This document shows, one piece after another, positions 18,148 to 25,442 of a stretch of 64,000 nt of DNA (within the stretch, counting starts at the first letter, position 1; every line of letters begins with the position of its first letter). A program made the position numbers and the translations under genes. Origin of the DNA: Gluconobacter sp. P1C6_b (GTDB lineage Bacteria; Pseudomonadota; Alphaproteobacteria; Acetobacterales; Acetobacteraceae); contig NZ_JACRVU010000001.1 in assembly GCF_018811945.1 (NCBI RefSeq), positions 9,476-73,475 on the forward strand, written 5' to 3'. The notes below the pieces were generated by a model that saw only the letters and a list, made by a program, of their open reading frames with translations, was not told the origin of the DNA and searched no databases.

Positions 18148-20817
18148 ATGACACGTACGCCGCATCCCTACACAGCCGATCCGGAGATCTACCTGGTCTC
18201 GGGAGACGGAATCTGTCGCAACAACATGCATTACGAAAGCGGGCGTGCCGGATATCTCCCCAACGACGCTTCCACGTCTGAAAGCCAGGCGCTTCTGGCA
18301 CGCGGCTACGTCCGGCATTATCTGGCGACCGGACGCGCGGCATCCCTGGCAAATGCCCGGACCCTAGCTAATGCCGCCATCCGGTATTTCTTTCTGGGCG
18401 ATCCACCCGATGACCCCTCCACCCCTTGGAATCATCACTGGGTGGTCAATGCCGGAGACAGCTTCAACATCAAGGGGCCCGTCTCCCCCGATGGCCATGC
18501 GTTCGATGGTGTTGTGGCAGCGGATGTGACGTTTACAGACGGCGTAGCAAACCTTCCGGCCACACTCTCGAATGTGTACGGTGTGTTTACGGGGGTGCCT
18601 GTCTGGGGGAATGTTTTCTCCAAACTTCAGGACGGCGGACAGTTCCATGAGATCGACTGTTTTGTCGACCGGGACGGTTATCTGTTTACCTATGTCAGTG
18701 GCGCGGCTGACAGTATCGAATTCAGTGTTCCAAACGAAACCCAGAGTGCGATTGCCCCTGGCACTCTTAGACTGAAGGACACGACGCTCTCGGGAAACTT
18801 CAGGGTCAGTTATGCCCTGTGGGACGATACGATTTCAGTCGACTATGCGGCCCGGTTCGATGCATGGCCGCTGTGGCATGCCGTGGATGACACGACCTTC
18901 AATACAGCACCGGATGCACTTGGTTGGTTTGTGGATCTTTTTGACCTGCTGGCCAGGCATGACACCCTGACACCGACGCGCTGGGGACAGGCCCGTGATG
19001 CCCTTCTGGGCATCTGGCAGAAGGTCTGCGTTCTGACCTCATCAGTTCCATTTCTGTTTCGCAGGGATCCAGACGGGGTCACCTACGACAGCTGGCCTCT
19101 GACCTATCTGAATGTGCTCATGACGGACGGGTCCACGAAAGCCGCCCCCACGTCGGCACTGACCTATGCGCGTGAGGCGGGGAGCGGACTGGCAGTCTTT
19201 ACCTTGCCTGCAGACGTCAACCGGGCTGCGTTCCGGTTTGTCCAGGATGCTGCCAGCCTGTCGCTCGGTGCCGAATCCGGGATCCGTGCAGAGGTCAGCA
19301 GTACTGTGGCGCAGACATTGTCCCTACGTCTGACAGCCCGCCTGGCCACGGGAGAAAGCGGGACCTGGACAGCCTCTCTTCAGGCGACGACAGCCTTGCA
19401 GACCACAATACTGTCTCTGGCAGACTTTGGCATGGGGGGTGTTCTGGCATGGTTGCCAGGGACCACGGAATTCACCTTTGGATCGGTTCAGGCATCGACA
19501 GTGTCTGCGCAGACGGATACGGGCCAGTCTGTCCTGACGCGGACCTATGTCATTGCGGATACAGGCGCCGGAGCGGGTTTCTCGGTTTCGTCTGTTCCGG
19601 GGTGGTCAGACGGAACGGCACCTGTTCTGGCTTATCTGACCTCACAGGTCACAGGTGTTCTGACGGTGGTCGATGCGGCGGGATGGCGGTGGGAATACTC
19701 TCTTCCGTCGCGGAGCACGGCGGATCCTCTGGTTCTGTCGTGGAGCAATTTCCGCGCGTCGTCCTATCAGACGAACACCGGCAGCCCTCCGGCGCAGGCC
19801 GGAACTGCCACGGGAGCGTTGCAGACCATCCAGTGGGGTAACACGTCTGCGACCACGCCCTGTACTCTACAGGTTATCGCGGTTTACAGCGCGGCTCCGT
19901 ACAGTCTCGGAGCCAGGGCAGTCCTCTCCCGTGCAGAGATTGTCGACACGATCACTGATGCCCATACCCTGACTATTGGCGATGTTCAGGTGACCGGGGC
20001 GACAACGGTGAACCAGCCTTACACGCCTGGAGCACTGCCATTTGGATGGGGGTCGTCATCAACCGGTCAGTATGCGTCCGGAGGAGGTGGAACCTGGCAG
20101 GGTCCGGCTTATATGGGCTACCAGCAACCTGCCGTCTGGTTCCTGATTGGCGATTTTGGCGCAGCGAAAAACATGCTCCAGATGATGCGGGACAGCCAGA
20201 AAGCCTACACGGCGCAGTCGCCCAGTGGAGCCAGTGGGCCTTTCGTTCCGACTTGGCTGTTTCATCAGTGGGACTCTGAACAGTATGGCGCGGGCGGTAC
20301 GTTTGTATTTGGTGGTCCGGATCCAAACTGGTTCTGGGGCGGCTACACGTATCGGGCTTTTGCGCATGCGGCCGATTTCTGGCAGCGCTGCATTCTGTCG
20401 GGATATCTGGCCGACACGGGCGGATCTGAGGCTGAGCAGGCCACGGCGCTCGCGCAGGACGTGGCGGGAGCATTTCTGGGATGGCTGAACAGCTGGCTGG
20501 GTCTGAATCCGCAAGCCTTATCTCTACCCACACAGTTTCAGGCCGCGCAGGATCCGTCCGAGGTTATGGCGGAGCCGCATCAGGTGGCACTAGCGCTCAA
20601 GGGTGCCCTGTGGTGCAAGATGGCGGGCTATGACAGCACGGTCTGTGCCACCGTAATCGACCGTCTGATCGGCATGCTCGATGCTGCCGTTGTTACCGTG
20701 GGCGACATGGCAGGATCGCTTTCGCCCAATCCGGACGGACATCAGTTCTACTCATTCTGGGCCGGGGAAATCCTCGATGCCCTGTCTCTGTACATGCTGA
20801 ATTACGGATCGGAATGA
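18148..20817 (+). CDS. Large tail tip protein, possible polysaccharide-active domain
   Basis: At 889 residues this is the last structural gene. The N-terminal 130 residues are Tyr/His/Asp-rich helical sequence (DPEIYLVSGDGICRNNMHY, then GYVRHYLATGRAASLANA). The middle (about 130-560) is beta-rich. The C-terminal 230 residues are helical with many Trp and Asp (GYQQPAVWFLIGDFGAAKNM, FVPTWLFHQWDSEQYG, DPNWFWGGYTYRAF, MAEPHQVALALKGALWC). That pattern recalls six-hairpin glycosidases, so an exopolysaccharide-degrading depolymerase is plausible for a host that coats itself in glycans. No catalytic residues can be fixed with certainty. Confidence 0.55.
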   Translation: MTRTPHPYTADPEIYLVSGDGICRNNMHYESGRAGYLPNDASTSESQALLARGYVRHYLATGRAASLANARTLANAAIRYFFLGDPPDDPSTPWNHHWVVNAGDSFNIKGPVSPDGHAFDGVVAADVTFTDGVANLPATLSNVYGVFTGVPVWGNVFSKLQDGGQFHEIDCFVDRDGYLFTYVSGAADSIEFSVPNETQSAIAPGTLRLKDTTLSGNFRVSYALWDDTISVDYAARFDAWPLWHAVDDTTFNTAPDALGWFVDLFDLLARHDTLTPTRWGQARDALLGIWQKVCVLTSSVPFLFRRDPDGVTYDSWPLTYLNVLMTDGSTKAAPTSALTYAREAGSGLAVFTLPADVNRAAFRFVQDAASLSLGAESGIRAEVSSTVAQTLSLRLTARLATGESGTWTASLQATTALQTTILSLADFGMGGVLAWLPGTTEFTFGSVQASTVSAQTDTGQSVLTRTYVIADTGAGAGFSVSSVPGWSDGTAPVLAYLTSQVTGVLTVVDAAGWRWEYSLPSRSTADPLVLSWSNFRASSYQTNTGSPPAQAGTATGALQTIQWGNTSATTPCTLQVIAVYSAAPYSLGARAVLSRAEIVDTITDAHTLTIGDVQVTGATTVNQPYTPGALPFGWGSSSTGQYASGGGGTWQGPAYMGYQQPAVWFLIGDFGAAKNMLQMMRDSQKAYTAQSPSGASGPFVPTWLFHQWDSEQYGAGGTFVFGGPDPNWFWGGYTYRAFAHAADFWQRCILSGYLADTGGSEAEQATALAQDVAGAFLGWLNSWLGLNPQALSLPTQFQAAQDPSEVMAEPHQVALALKGALWCKMAGYDSTVCATVIDRLIGMLDAAVVTVGDMAGSLSPNPDGHQFYSFWAGEILDALSLYMLNYGSE

Positions 20818-20849
20818 CCGCACAGATGGCTTTCCGATCCTGTCTTCAT

Positions 20850-20872
20850 GCTGCCTCCGGGCGGCTTTTTTT
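20850..20872 (+). terminator. Intrinsic terminator between tail and lysis genes
   Basis: GCTGCC-TCCG-GGCGGC forms a 6-bp stem (one G-T pair), followed by seven T residues. It closely copies the element at 7371: the same TCCG loop and the same TTTTTTTATG end, 12 bases before the next start codon. Confidence 0.85.
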
Positions 20873-20883
20873 ATGGAAAAACG

Positions 20884-21222
20884 ATGCCTGATACCGTCAC
20901 GGCCACACCGACCGACCAAGCCCTCACCGAAAAAGACATCATCATCCGTGCCCTGGAAGATCGGGTTCTCAAGCTGGAAACTTTGGTCTCGGCTCTGGGA
21001 GATAATCAGTCTGATCTGCGAGCGGAGATGCGATCGGAAATCGCATCCCTGCGCAACCAGATCAACGATCTGAAGGAAGATCTGGAAGCCGGGATCAAAG
21101 CGCTCGGCTCCAAGGTCGATCGCGTCATAGGCGGCAAAGCCGTGGTCACGGCGCTCGTCACTCTGGCGACCTCGATCCTCGGATCCGGGGTGGTTCATTT
21201 GGTGGTGTCGATCGGACAATGA
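20884..21222 (+). CDS. Coiled-coil membrane protein, putative holin component
   Basis: The 112-residue protein from ATG 20884 has a long amphipathic coiled coil (about residues 20-85, ALEDRVLKLETLVSALGDNQ onward) and one C-terminal transmembrane segment (AVVTALVTLATSILGSGVVH). The layout is that of XhlA-like holin-associated proteins. The frame is open to 20848, but that part overlaps the terminator hairpin. It overlaps the endolysin-like gene in ATGA, fitting a lysis cassette. Confidence 0.65.
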   Translation: MPDTVTATPTDQALTEKDIIIRALEDRVLKLETLVSALGDNQSDLRAEMRSEIASLRNQINDLKEDLEAGIKALGSKVDRVIGGKAVVTALVTLATSILGSGVVHLVVSIGQ

Positions 21223-21698
21223 CGGGCCTCAATCTTTCACAGATCAAACGTCTGTGGATCCGTCCCGCCTTGCAGGCCATCGGCCTGGACGATCCGGCTC
21301 ACGTCAATATCGTGACGGGCATCGGGCTGGTCGAGAGCGGCTATGTCTGGCTGGAGCAGCTGCACGGTGGACCTGCCAGGGGGTTCTGGCAGATGGAACC
21401 TGCCTCCCATGACGACATCTGGAAAAACTCGTTGCCGGCACCGTGCCGGTCGAAGATCGCGTCCGGATTGAACCGTCTGTTGTACGGCCAGCCTCATTCC
21501 GCCGATCTGATGATCGCGCTCCCGCTGTATGGCGCGGGCATGTGTGCGGTCAAAGTCCTTCTGGCGCCTGAACCGATTCCGGCCGCTGACGACGCGGCCG
21601 GTCAGGCGCGGTATCACAAGCGCTGGTACAACAGCCCGCTTGGCGCGGCCTCTGTGATGGCCAACATCTCGGACTTTCAGGCCGCGATCACCGCCTGA
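21219..21698 (+). CDS. Putative endolysin, transglycosylase-like
   Basis: A 159-residue protein with IGLVESGYVW near residues 35-44, giving Glu39 as likely catalytic acid, followed by RGFWQMEP, the paired pattern of lysozyme/transglycosylase folds. It would cut the peptidoglycan glycan backbone. No signal peptide is seen, so export would need the neighbouring holin. It is translationally coupled to the coiled-coil membrane protein. Substrate specificity is inferred. Confidence 0.65.
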   Translation: MTGLNLSQIKRLWIRPALQAIGLDDPAHVNIVTGIGLVESGYVWLEQLHGGPARGFWQMEPASHDDIWKNSLPAPCRSKIASGLNRLLYGQPHSADLMIALPLYGAGMCAVKVLLAPEPIPAADDAAGQARYHKRWYNSPLGAASVMANISDFQAAITA

Positions 21699-21725
21699 CT
21701 CTTCCTCAAAAATCTGGAGAACACC

Positions 21726-22061
21726 ATGGACTGGACAACCCTGTTCCAGACGGTCCTGCCGTACCTGCCTGCCAAGTATGCCGGCGATCTCGTCTCGATC
21801 CTGACCTTCCTGATCGCGGCGGCCGCACTGGCCATGCGCTTCTGGAAGCCGCCCGCCTTGGGCAGCAAACTGGCGCTGCTCTACAAGGCTCTTTCTGCTC
21901 TGGCACAGTCGAAGGGCTGGAACACCAACGCCTATCAGCCCGATGCCAAGGCGCTGATGATCCCAGCCGATGCCAGCCGCACGATTGAGGCGGTCAAGCT
22001 GGGCCTCGATCCGGCCTCGACCCATCCGAAGTCCGGCGAGCCTCCCAAACCGACCGCCTGA
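21726..22061 (+). CDS. Small membrane protein in lysis cassette
   Basis: A 111-residue protein with one strong transmembrane helix near residues 22-42 (DLVSILTFLIAAAALAMRFW), preceded by a short periplasm-like segment and followed by a polar Pro/Lys tail. It follows the putative endolysin by 27 bases with a GGAG site and is closed by a terminator. A holin or pinholin role fits position and topology, but I recognise no family. Confidence 0.5.
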   Translation: MDWTTLFQTVLPYLPAKYAGDLVSILTFLIAAAALAMRFWKPPALGSKLALLYKALSALAQSKGWNTNAYQPDAKALMIPADASRTIEAVKLGLDPASTHPKSGEPPKPTA

Positions 22062-22105
22062 CCCGAAGGAGATGGGCTTCCGCCTGTCAGACCGCTCTTT
22101 CTTCC

Positions 22106-22130
22106 ACCGCCCTTTGAGGCGGTTTTTTTT
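22106..22130 (+). terminator. Intrinsic terminator in lysis module
   Basis: ACCGCC-CTTTGA-GGCGGT, a 6-bp stem with a 6-base loop and eight T residues. It lies 44 bases after the membrane-protein stop and just before the lipoprotein gene. Confidence 0.85.
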
Positions 22131-22145
22131 GTGTCTGGAGACATC

Positions 22146-22682
22146 ATGCGTAATCTCTTTTCGTTTCTTGAGGGCTGGTTTGGCCGTCCGGCCCGTTCGC
22201 TCTGCGCCCTCCTTCTCGTTGGGTGCTTCGGGCTGGCGGCTTGTCAGACCACGCCGAATACAGCCACCTTCAACACGGCCGCGCTCAACAATGACGCCAC
22301 GGCCATCGCCTATGCCGTGCAGGCGATCGAGGGCATTCCGGAACTGGAAAGCCACCTGTCTGCTGCGGACAAGGCGAAGTTCGACAACCTGATTGCCCAG
22401 ATCAGGAGCGTGACGGCACAGGTCGCCGCCAACTCGAACGGCGCCATCACCGTTTCCACCGGCAGGGACTGGGCCCGGAGCCTCGGAGCCGATCTCGAAA
22501 CCCTGCTGGCGATCGCAACGCCGATCGTGAAGGCCTATTCGCCGTCGACGGCCGGTTACATGAGCACGGTATCCGCAATGATCCCGCTGGTCGAAGCGCT
22601 GGCCGGTGTCACGGCCGCACCCTATGCCGCACCCATCCAGTCTCCGGAGCTGATCCGCGCCCGGATCTATCAGGGGGTTTGA
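22146..22682 (+). CDS. Phage-encoded lipoprotein
   Basis: 178 residues from ATG 22146, preferred over GTG 22131 because CTGGAG lies at a proper distance. An arginine-containing N-region and hydrophobic core end in a lipobox FGLAAC with lipidated Cys33. The mature part is helical and Ala/Thr/Asn-rich (AALNNDATAIAYAVQAIEGI). Being in the lysis region it could act as an outer-membrane spanin, though it is longer than typical o-spanins; superinfection exclusion is an alternative. No family recognised. Confidence 0.55.
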   Translation: MRNLFSFLEGWFGRPARSLCALLLVGCFGLAACQTTPNTATFNTAALNNDATAIAYAVQAIEGIPELESHLSAADKAKFDNLIAQIRSVTAQVAANSNGAITVSTGRDWARSLGADLETLLAIATPIVKAYSPSTAGYMSTVSAMIPLVEALAGVTAAPYAAPIQSPELIRARIYQGV

Positions 22683-22684
22683 GG

Positions 22685-22936
22685 ATGTCGCAGCATGTTT
22701 TTTCCGGTGTTCCGGATGGCCGCCAGTCCGCTGACACTTGTGAAAAGATGTCCAGGTTTCGTCCCAAATATCGAGCGCTTACCGATGAGGAAAAGGAACT
22801 GCACGACCGGCTGAAGGCGAAGGCCGTCGAGCTAGAATCGCTAATCGAAGAGATCAAGCCGGGCCGTTATCGCAGCTTGGCGATGACTGACCTTGAGGCC
22901 GCGATCATGTGGGCGGTGAAGGAACTCACGTCCTGA
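22685..22936 (+). CDS. Acb2/Tad1-like small protein (putative anti-CBASS/Thoeris sponge)
   Basis: An 83-residue protein starting at ATG 22685, two bases after the lipoprotein stop, with AGGGGG upstream. Residues 33-83 form a charged helical hairpin: ALTDEEKELHDRLKAKAVEL, a short turn with KPGRYRS, then LAMTDLEAAIMWAVKEL. The Leu-Ala-x-Thr-x-Leu-Glu-x-Ala-x-x-Trp-Ala-x-Lys signature is that of the Acb2/Tad1 hairpin family, which sequesters cyclic nucleotide signals of CBASS and Thoeris defence. From memory, Acb2 ligand binding needs Tyr11 and Lys26; Tyr29 and Lys44 here have the same 15-residue spacing. Assignment by motif; function inferred. Confidence 0.7.
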   Translation: MSQHVFSGVPDGRQSADTCEKMSRFRPKYRALTDEEKELHDRLKAKAVELESLIEEIKPGRYRSLAMTDLEAAIMWAVKELTS

Positions 22937-22941
22937 CGACA

Positions 22942-22973
22942 GGGGGAGCGGCTTCGGCTGCTCCCCTTTTTTT
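22942..22973 (+). terminator. Strong intrinsic terminator with TTCG tetraloop
   Basis: GGGGAGC pairs with GCTCCCC and the stem continues G-T, G-C, C-G to a TTCG tetraloop, giving ten pairs, followed by seven T residues. It ends the lysis/Acb2-like unit just before the peptidase gene. Confidence 0.92.
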
Positions 22974-22988
22974 GTTTCCGGAGATCCC

Positions 22989-23741
22989 ATGCAGGACAGA
23001 AAACTAGGCAAGCGCGCCCCGAAACACGATCCGCGCACCTATCGCCTCAGCCGGGTGCTGGCCGTGCGTCTGCCAGCCGTACCCGCTGCGCAGGACTGGT
23101 CGCAAAACGTGCCCTATCAGATGTGGGGCAATGACCGCTTCGGCTGCTGTGCCTTTGCGGCTCACGCCGCCCTGGTGGCGACCTGGACGAAGGCCGCACA
23201 GGGTCTGGTCATGCTCTCGACCGAGACGGTGCTGGCGAATTATGCGGCGCTCACGGGCTTCGACCCTGCAACCGGGGCCAATGATAACGGCACCATCCTT
23301 CTGGACGAGCTGAACGCCTGGCGCCGTGAGGGTCTCCTGCGGCCGGGGCAGACGCGCGATTACCTCACGGCCTATGGCTCGATTGTGCCCACGGATGTCG
23401 TCGCAATCCGCCGCGCCATCGCCTATCTCGGCGGCGTGCTGGCCGGTGTGCAGGTGCCACGCGGATTCCTTGAACTGGGTCTCGGCGAGACCTGGGACTG
23501 GAATGCCATCACCGATCACACGCCTGCCGGGGGGCATGCGATCGCACTTGTCGGATACAATCCGGATGGCGTGTTCTTCAATACTTGGGGCGCTCGCACA
23601 TTCATGCCATGGGACACCTTCACGCGGATTGCAGACGAGGCTTACGGCCTGCTGTCGCGGGAGAACTGGCTGGGCGTTCCTGGCACGGCCCCGACCGGTG
23701 AGGACTTCGACGCCCTGCTGGCGGAAGTGAGGGCCGCATGA
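22989..23741 (+). CDS. Papain-like cysteine peptidase (C1-type fold)
   Basis: The 250-residue protein has GNDRFGCCAFAAHAAL (Cys54 or Cys53 as nucleophile), GGHAIALVGY (His183) and GVFFNTWGARTF (Asn198), the ordered Cys-His-Asn triad of papain-like peptidases. There is no signal peptide or pro-domain. It lies past a strong terminator, after the lysis genes, and its stop overlaps the start of a lipoprotein gene in ATGA. Its role is unknown: virion entry, superinfection control or lysogenic conversion are all open. I am sure of the fold-level call, not of the function. Confidence 0.75.
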   Translation: MQDRKLGKRAPKHDPRTYRLSRVLAVRLPAVPAAQDWSQNVPYQMWGNDRFGCCAFAAHAALVATWTKAAQGLVMLSTETVLANYAALTGFDPATGANDNGTILLDELNAWRREGLLRPGQTRDYLTAYGSIVPTDVVAIRRAIAYLGGVLAGVQVPRGFLELGLGETWDWNAITDHTPAGGHAIALVGYNPDGVFFNTWGARTFMPWDTFTRIADEAYGLLSRENWLGVPGTAPTGEDFDALLAEVRAA

Positions 23742-24334
23742 GGACTCTGACGCTTTGCGGCCTGCTGGCTCTGTCGGCCTGTTCGACCGGATCCGTTGCG
23801 CCCGTCACGATCAGTCAGGCGATTGCAGGCGTGCAATCGGACCTGACACAGGCCGGTGTCGTCAGTGTCTCGGGCGTGCAGCACTGGACGGCCGATCAGG
23901 CCGCCCGGTTCGACGCGAACGTCCGGGCGCTTCAGTGCGCGCAGCAGACGTCGGATCCGGTCGTGGCAATGATTGCCGGGCCGGTGACGATGAATCTGTC
24001 AGGGACGTTCAGCCAGTCGGGCTCGTTCTCCGTATCGGCATCGTCGGCCGTTCCGGTCTTCGGGCTCCAGGCCGATGCCAGCCGGACGAAAGGCCAGACC
24101 TTGAACGTGCCCGTCCAGTTCGTGCCGCTTTCCGCCCTGGCTGATGCGGAGGCCGGGCGGCAGGTCGGCTATGCCGGGGCGCTATTGGCGCAGAGTGATG
24201 CCGTGCGGGAGGGAGTGGCTGCTCGGATTGAGGCAGACCGGACGGCACTGGCAACGCATGTCGAGGTGCTGATCTCGTATGTGCTAAGCTGTTTTGATAA
24301 GCAGATCCGAACATTTGTGGGCGTTAAGAAGTAA
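23738..24334 (+). CDS. Lipoprotein coupled to cysteine peptidase gene
   Basis: A 198-residue protein with a short signal sequence MRTLTLCGLLALSAC; the lipobox LSAC puts the lipidated Cys at residue 15. The mature part is Ala/Ser/Val-rich, with a low-complexity beta stretch (MNLSGTFSQSGSFSVSASSA) and a helical C-terminus. It is translationally coupled to the papain-like peptidase, suggesting a joint task at the envelope. The last codons drift towards A/T-rich usage at the border of the AT-rich island. Family not recognised. Confidence 0.6.
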   Translation: MRTLTLCGLLALSACSTGSVAPVTISQAIAGVQSDLTQAGVVSVSGVQHWTADQAARFDANVRALQCAQQTSDPVVAMIAGPVTMNLSGTFSQSGSFSVSASSAVPVFGLQADASRTKGQTLNVPVQFVPLSALADAEAGRQVGYAGALLAQSDAVREGVAARIEADRTALATHVEVLISYVLSCFDKQIRTFVGVKK

Positions 24335-25442
24335 TAGGAATTGTTGCTACTGAGTGGCACATTCGGATTGGGTCGAGAAGTTTATTCAATAATGTATCGT
24401 ATAATAATATAATTATAGTTATTTTATTATACGATAATTATTCTTTATCTTCTTGAATTGTTTTACCATTATTCTTTCTGATTTAACGGCGGTAATAAAT
24501 ATTAATGGTATAATTGCAGAAATTCTTAAAAACCTTATTATATTATTGTGTGGCCCTCCGCCCCTCACTACCATTCCACACAATTTTGTTATGCCATCGT
24601 AAGCAGAAAATACAGGCGATCCGCTAAGCCCATTAATGGGAAATAGTACCGATTTTGGGTTTGTTACCCTAACCTCTGTCAATGCACCATTATCTTTTAT
24701 GTTCGCGCGTTCGCATATCAAACTCCTTTGATCCAACACAATACCCTCTTTTTCGTAGTCTATTGTATTAAAAGCTTCTGGATATCCCGTAACTAGGAAA
24801 AGAAAACATTTTTTTATATCAATTTCTTTTTCTACATAAATATTGTCTATACCTATTTTTCTAGCATCTATCTTAAATACATCTACGTCACCATCAAATG
24901 CATTTGAGTCTGCTTCAAATATAGCTACATCCGAAACATCTTCATCATCATATATATCAATATACTCTTCAACATTCTGAATTGGATGATAAGCGATAAC
25001 GGGAACCCAATCTTGATCAGTGAGTTTTTTTCTATCGATTGTAATTCTTCGTTTTAATATTTTAATTTTGTCTAATGAATCTGAATCAATTGTATTGGTT
25101 AGTCTATTCGATATAACGTGCAATGCTGTTATAATAAAGTATCTCTTTCTTAATCCATAAGACCATTTTATTATGAAGCAAGTTCCCCCTCTCCATGTAT
25201 CAATAAAATCTCCAGTACCACTATGATATATAATAGGCCGGCAGCATCTTTCAGCTCTTTTTATATGTCTTATGTTTAATTTATGTCTTCTCAAATAATC
25301 TTTCATTTATTCGGGCTCTATTCTGTGATATGTTGTAATTTTGGTTAAAATATAGTTTGTTTCTTGATTTCATATTAGAATCTGGATGTTAAAACTTATA
25401 CAATTATTGTCAATTTCCGAGAGGGGCCGATGTAAGAGAACG
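24335..25442. other. AT-rich island inside the prophage
   Basis: Base composition drops sharply from the surrounding GC-rich DNA to strongly AT-rich across this stretch, which holds the serine protease gene and its flanks (84 bases before, 136 after). The flanks contain no other gene that I can support. The change is abrupt on both sides, between the lipoprotein stop and the umuC stop, and indicates a separately acquired cargo segment (a moron). Confidence 0.85.
24419..25306 (-). CDS. AT-rich trypsin-like serine protease, phage cargo
   Basis: A 295-residue protein with the ordered trypsin triad: His63 in FIITALHVIS, Asp126 in DVSDVAIFE and Ser228 in NGLSGSPVF. No signal peptide or membrane anchor is apparent, so it should act in the cytoplasm. 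It runs against the late genes and has codon usage full of A/T-ending codons and Ile/Lys/Asn-rich sequence, unlike every neighbour, so it was acquired from an AT-rich source. Cytoplasmic trypsin-like proteases occur as effectors in several bacterial antiphage systems, making a defence role plausible, but no partner gene is adjacent. Function not established. Confidence 0.75.
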   Translation of the reverse strand: MKDYLRRHKLNIRHIKRAERCCRPIIYHSGTGDFIDTWRGGTCFIIKWSYGLRKRYFIITALHVISNRLTNTIDSDSLDKIKILKRRITIDRKKLTDQDWVPVIAYHPIQNVEEYIDIYDDEDVSDVAIFEADSNAFDGDVDVFKIDARKIGIDNIYVEKEIDIKKCFLFLVTGYPEAFNTIDYEKEGIVLDQRSLICERANIKDNGALTEVRVTNPKSVLFPINGLSGSPVFSAYDGITKLCGMVVRGGGPHNNIIRFLRISAIIPLIFITAVKSERIMVKQFKKIKNNYRIIK

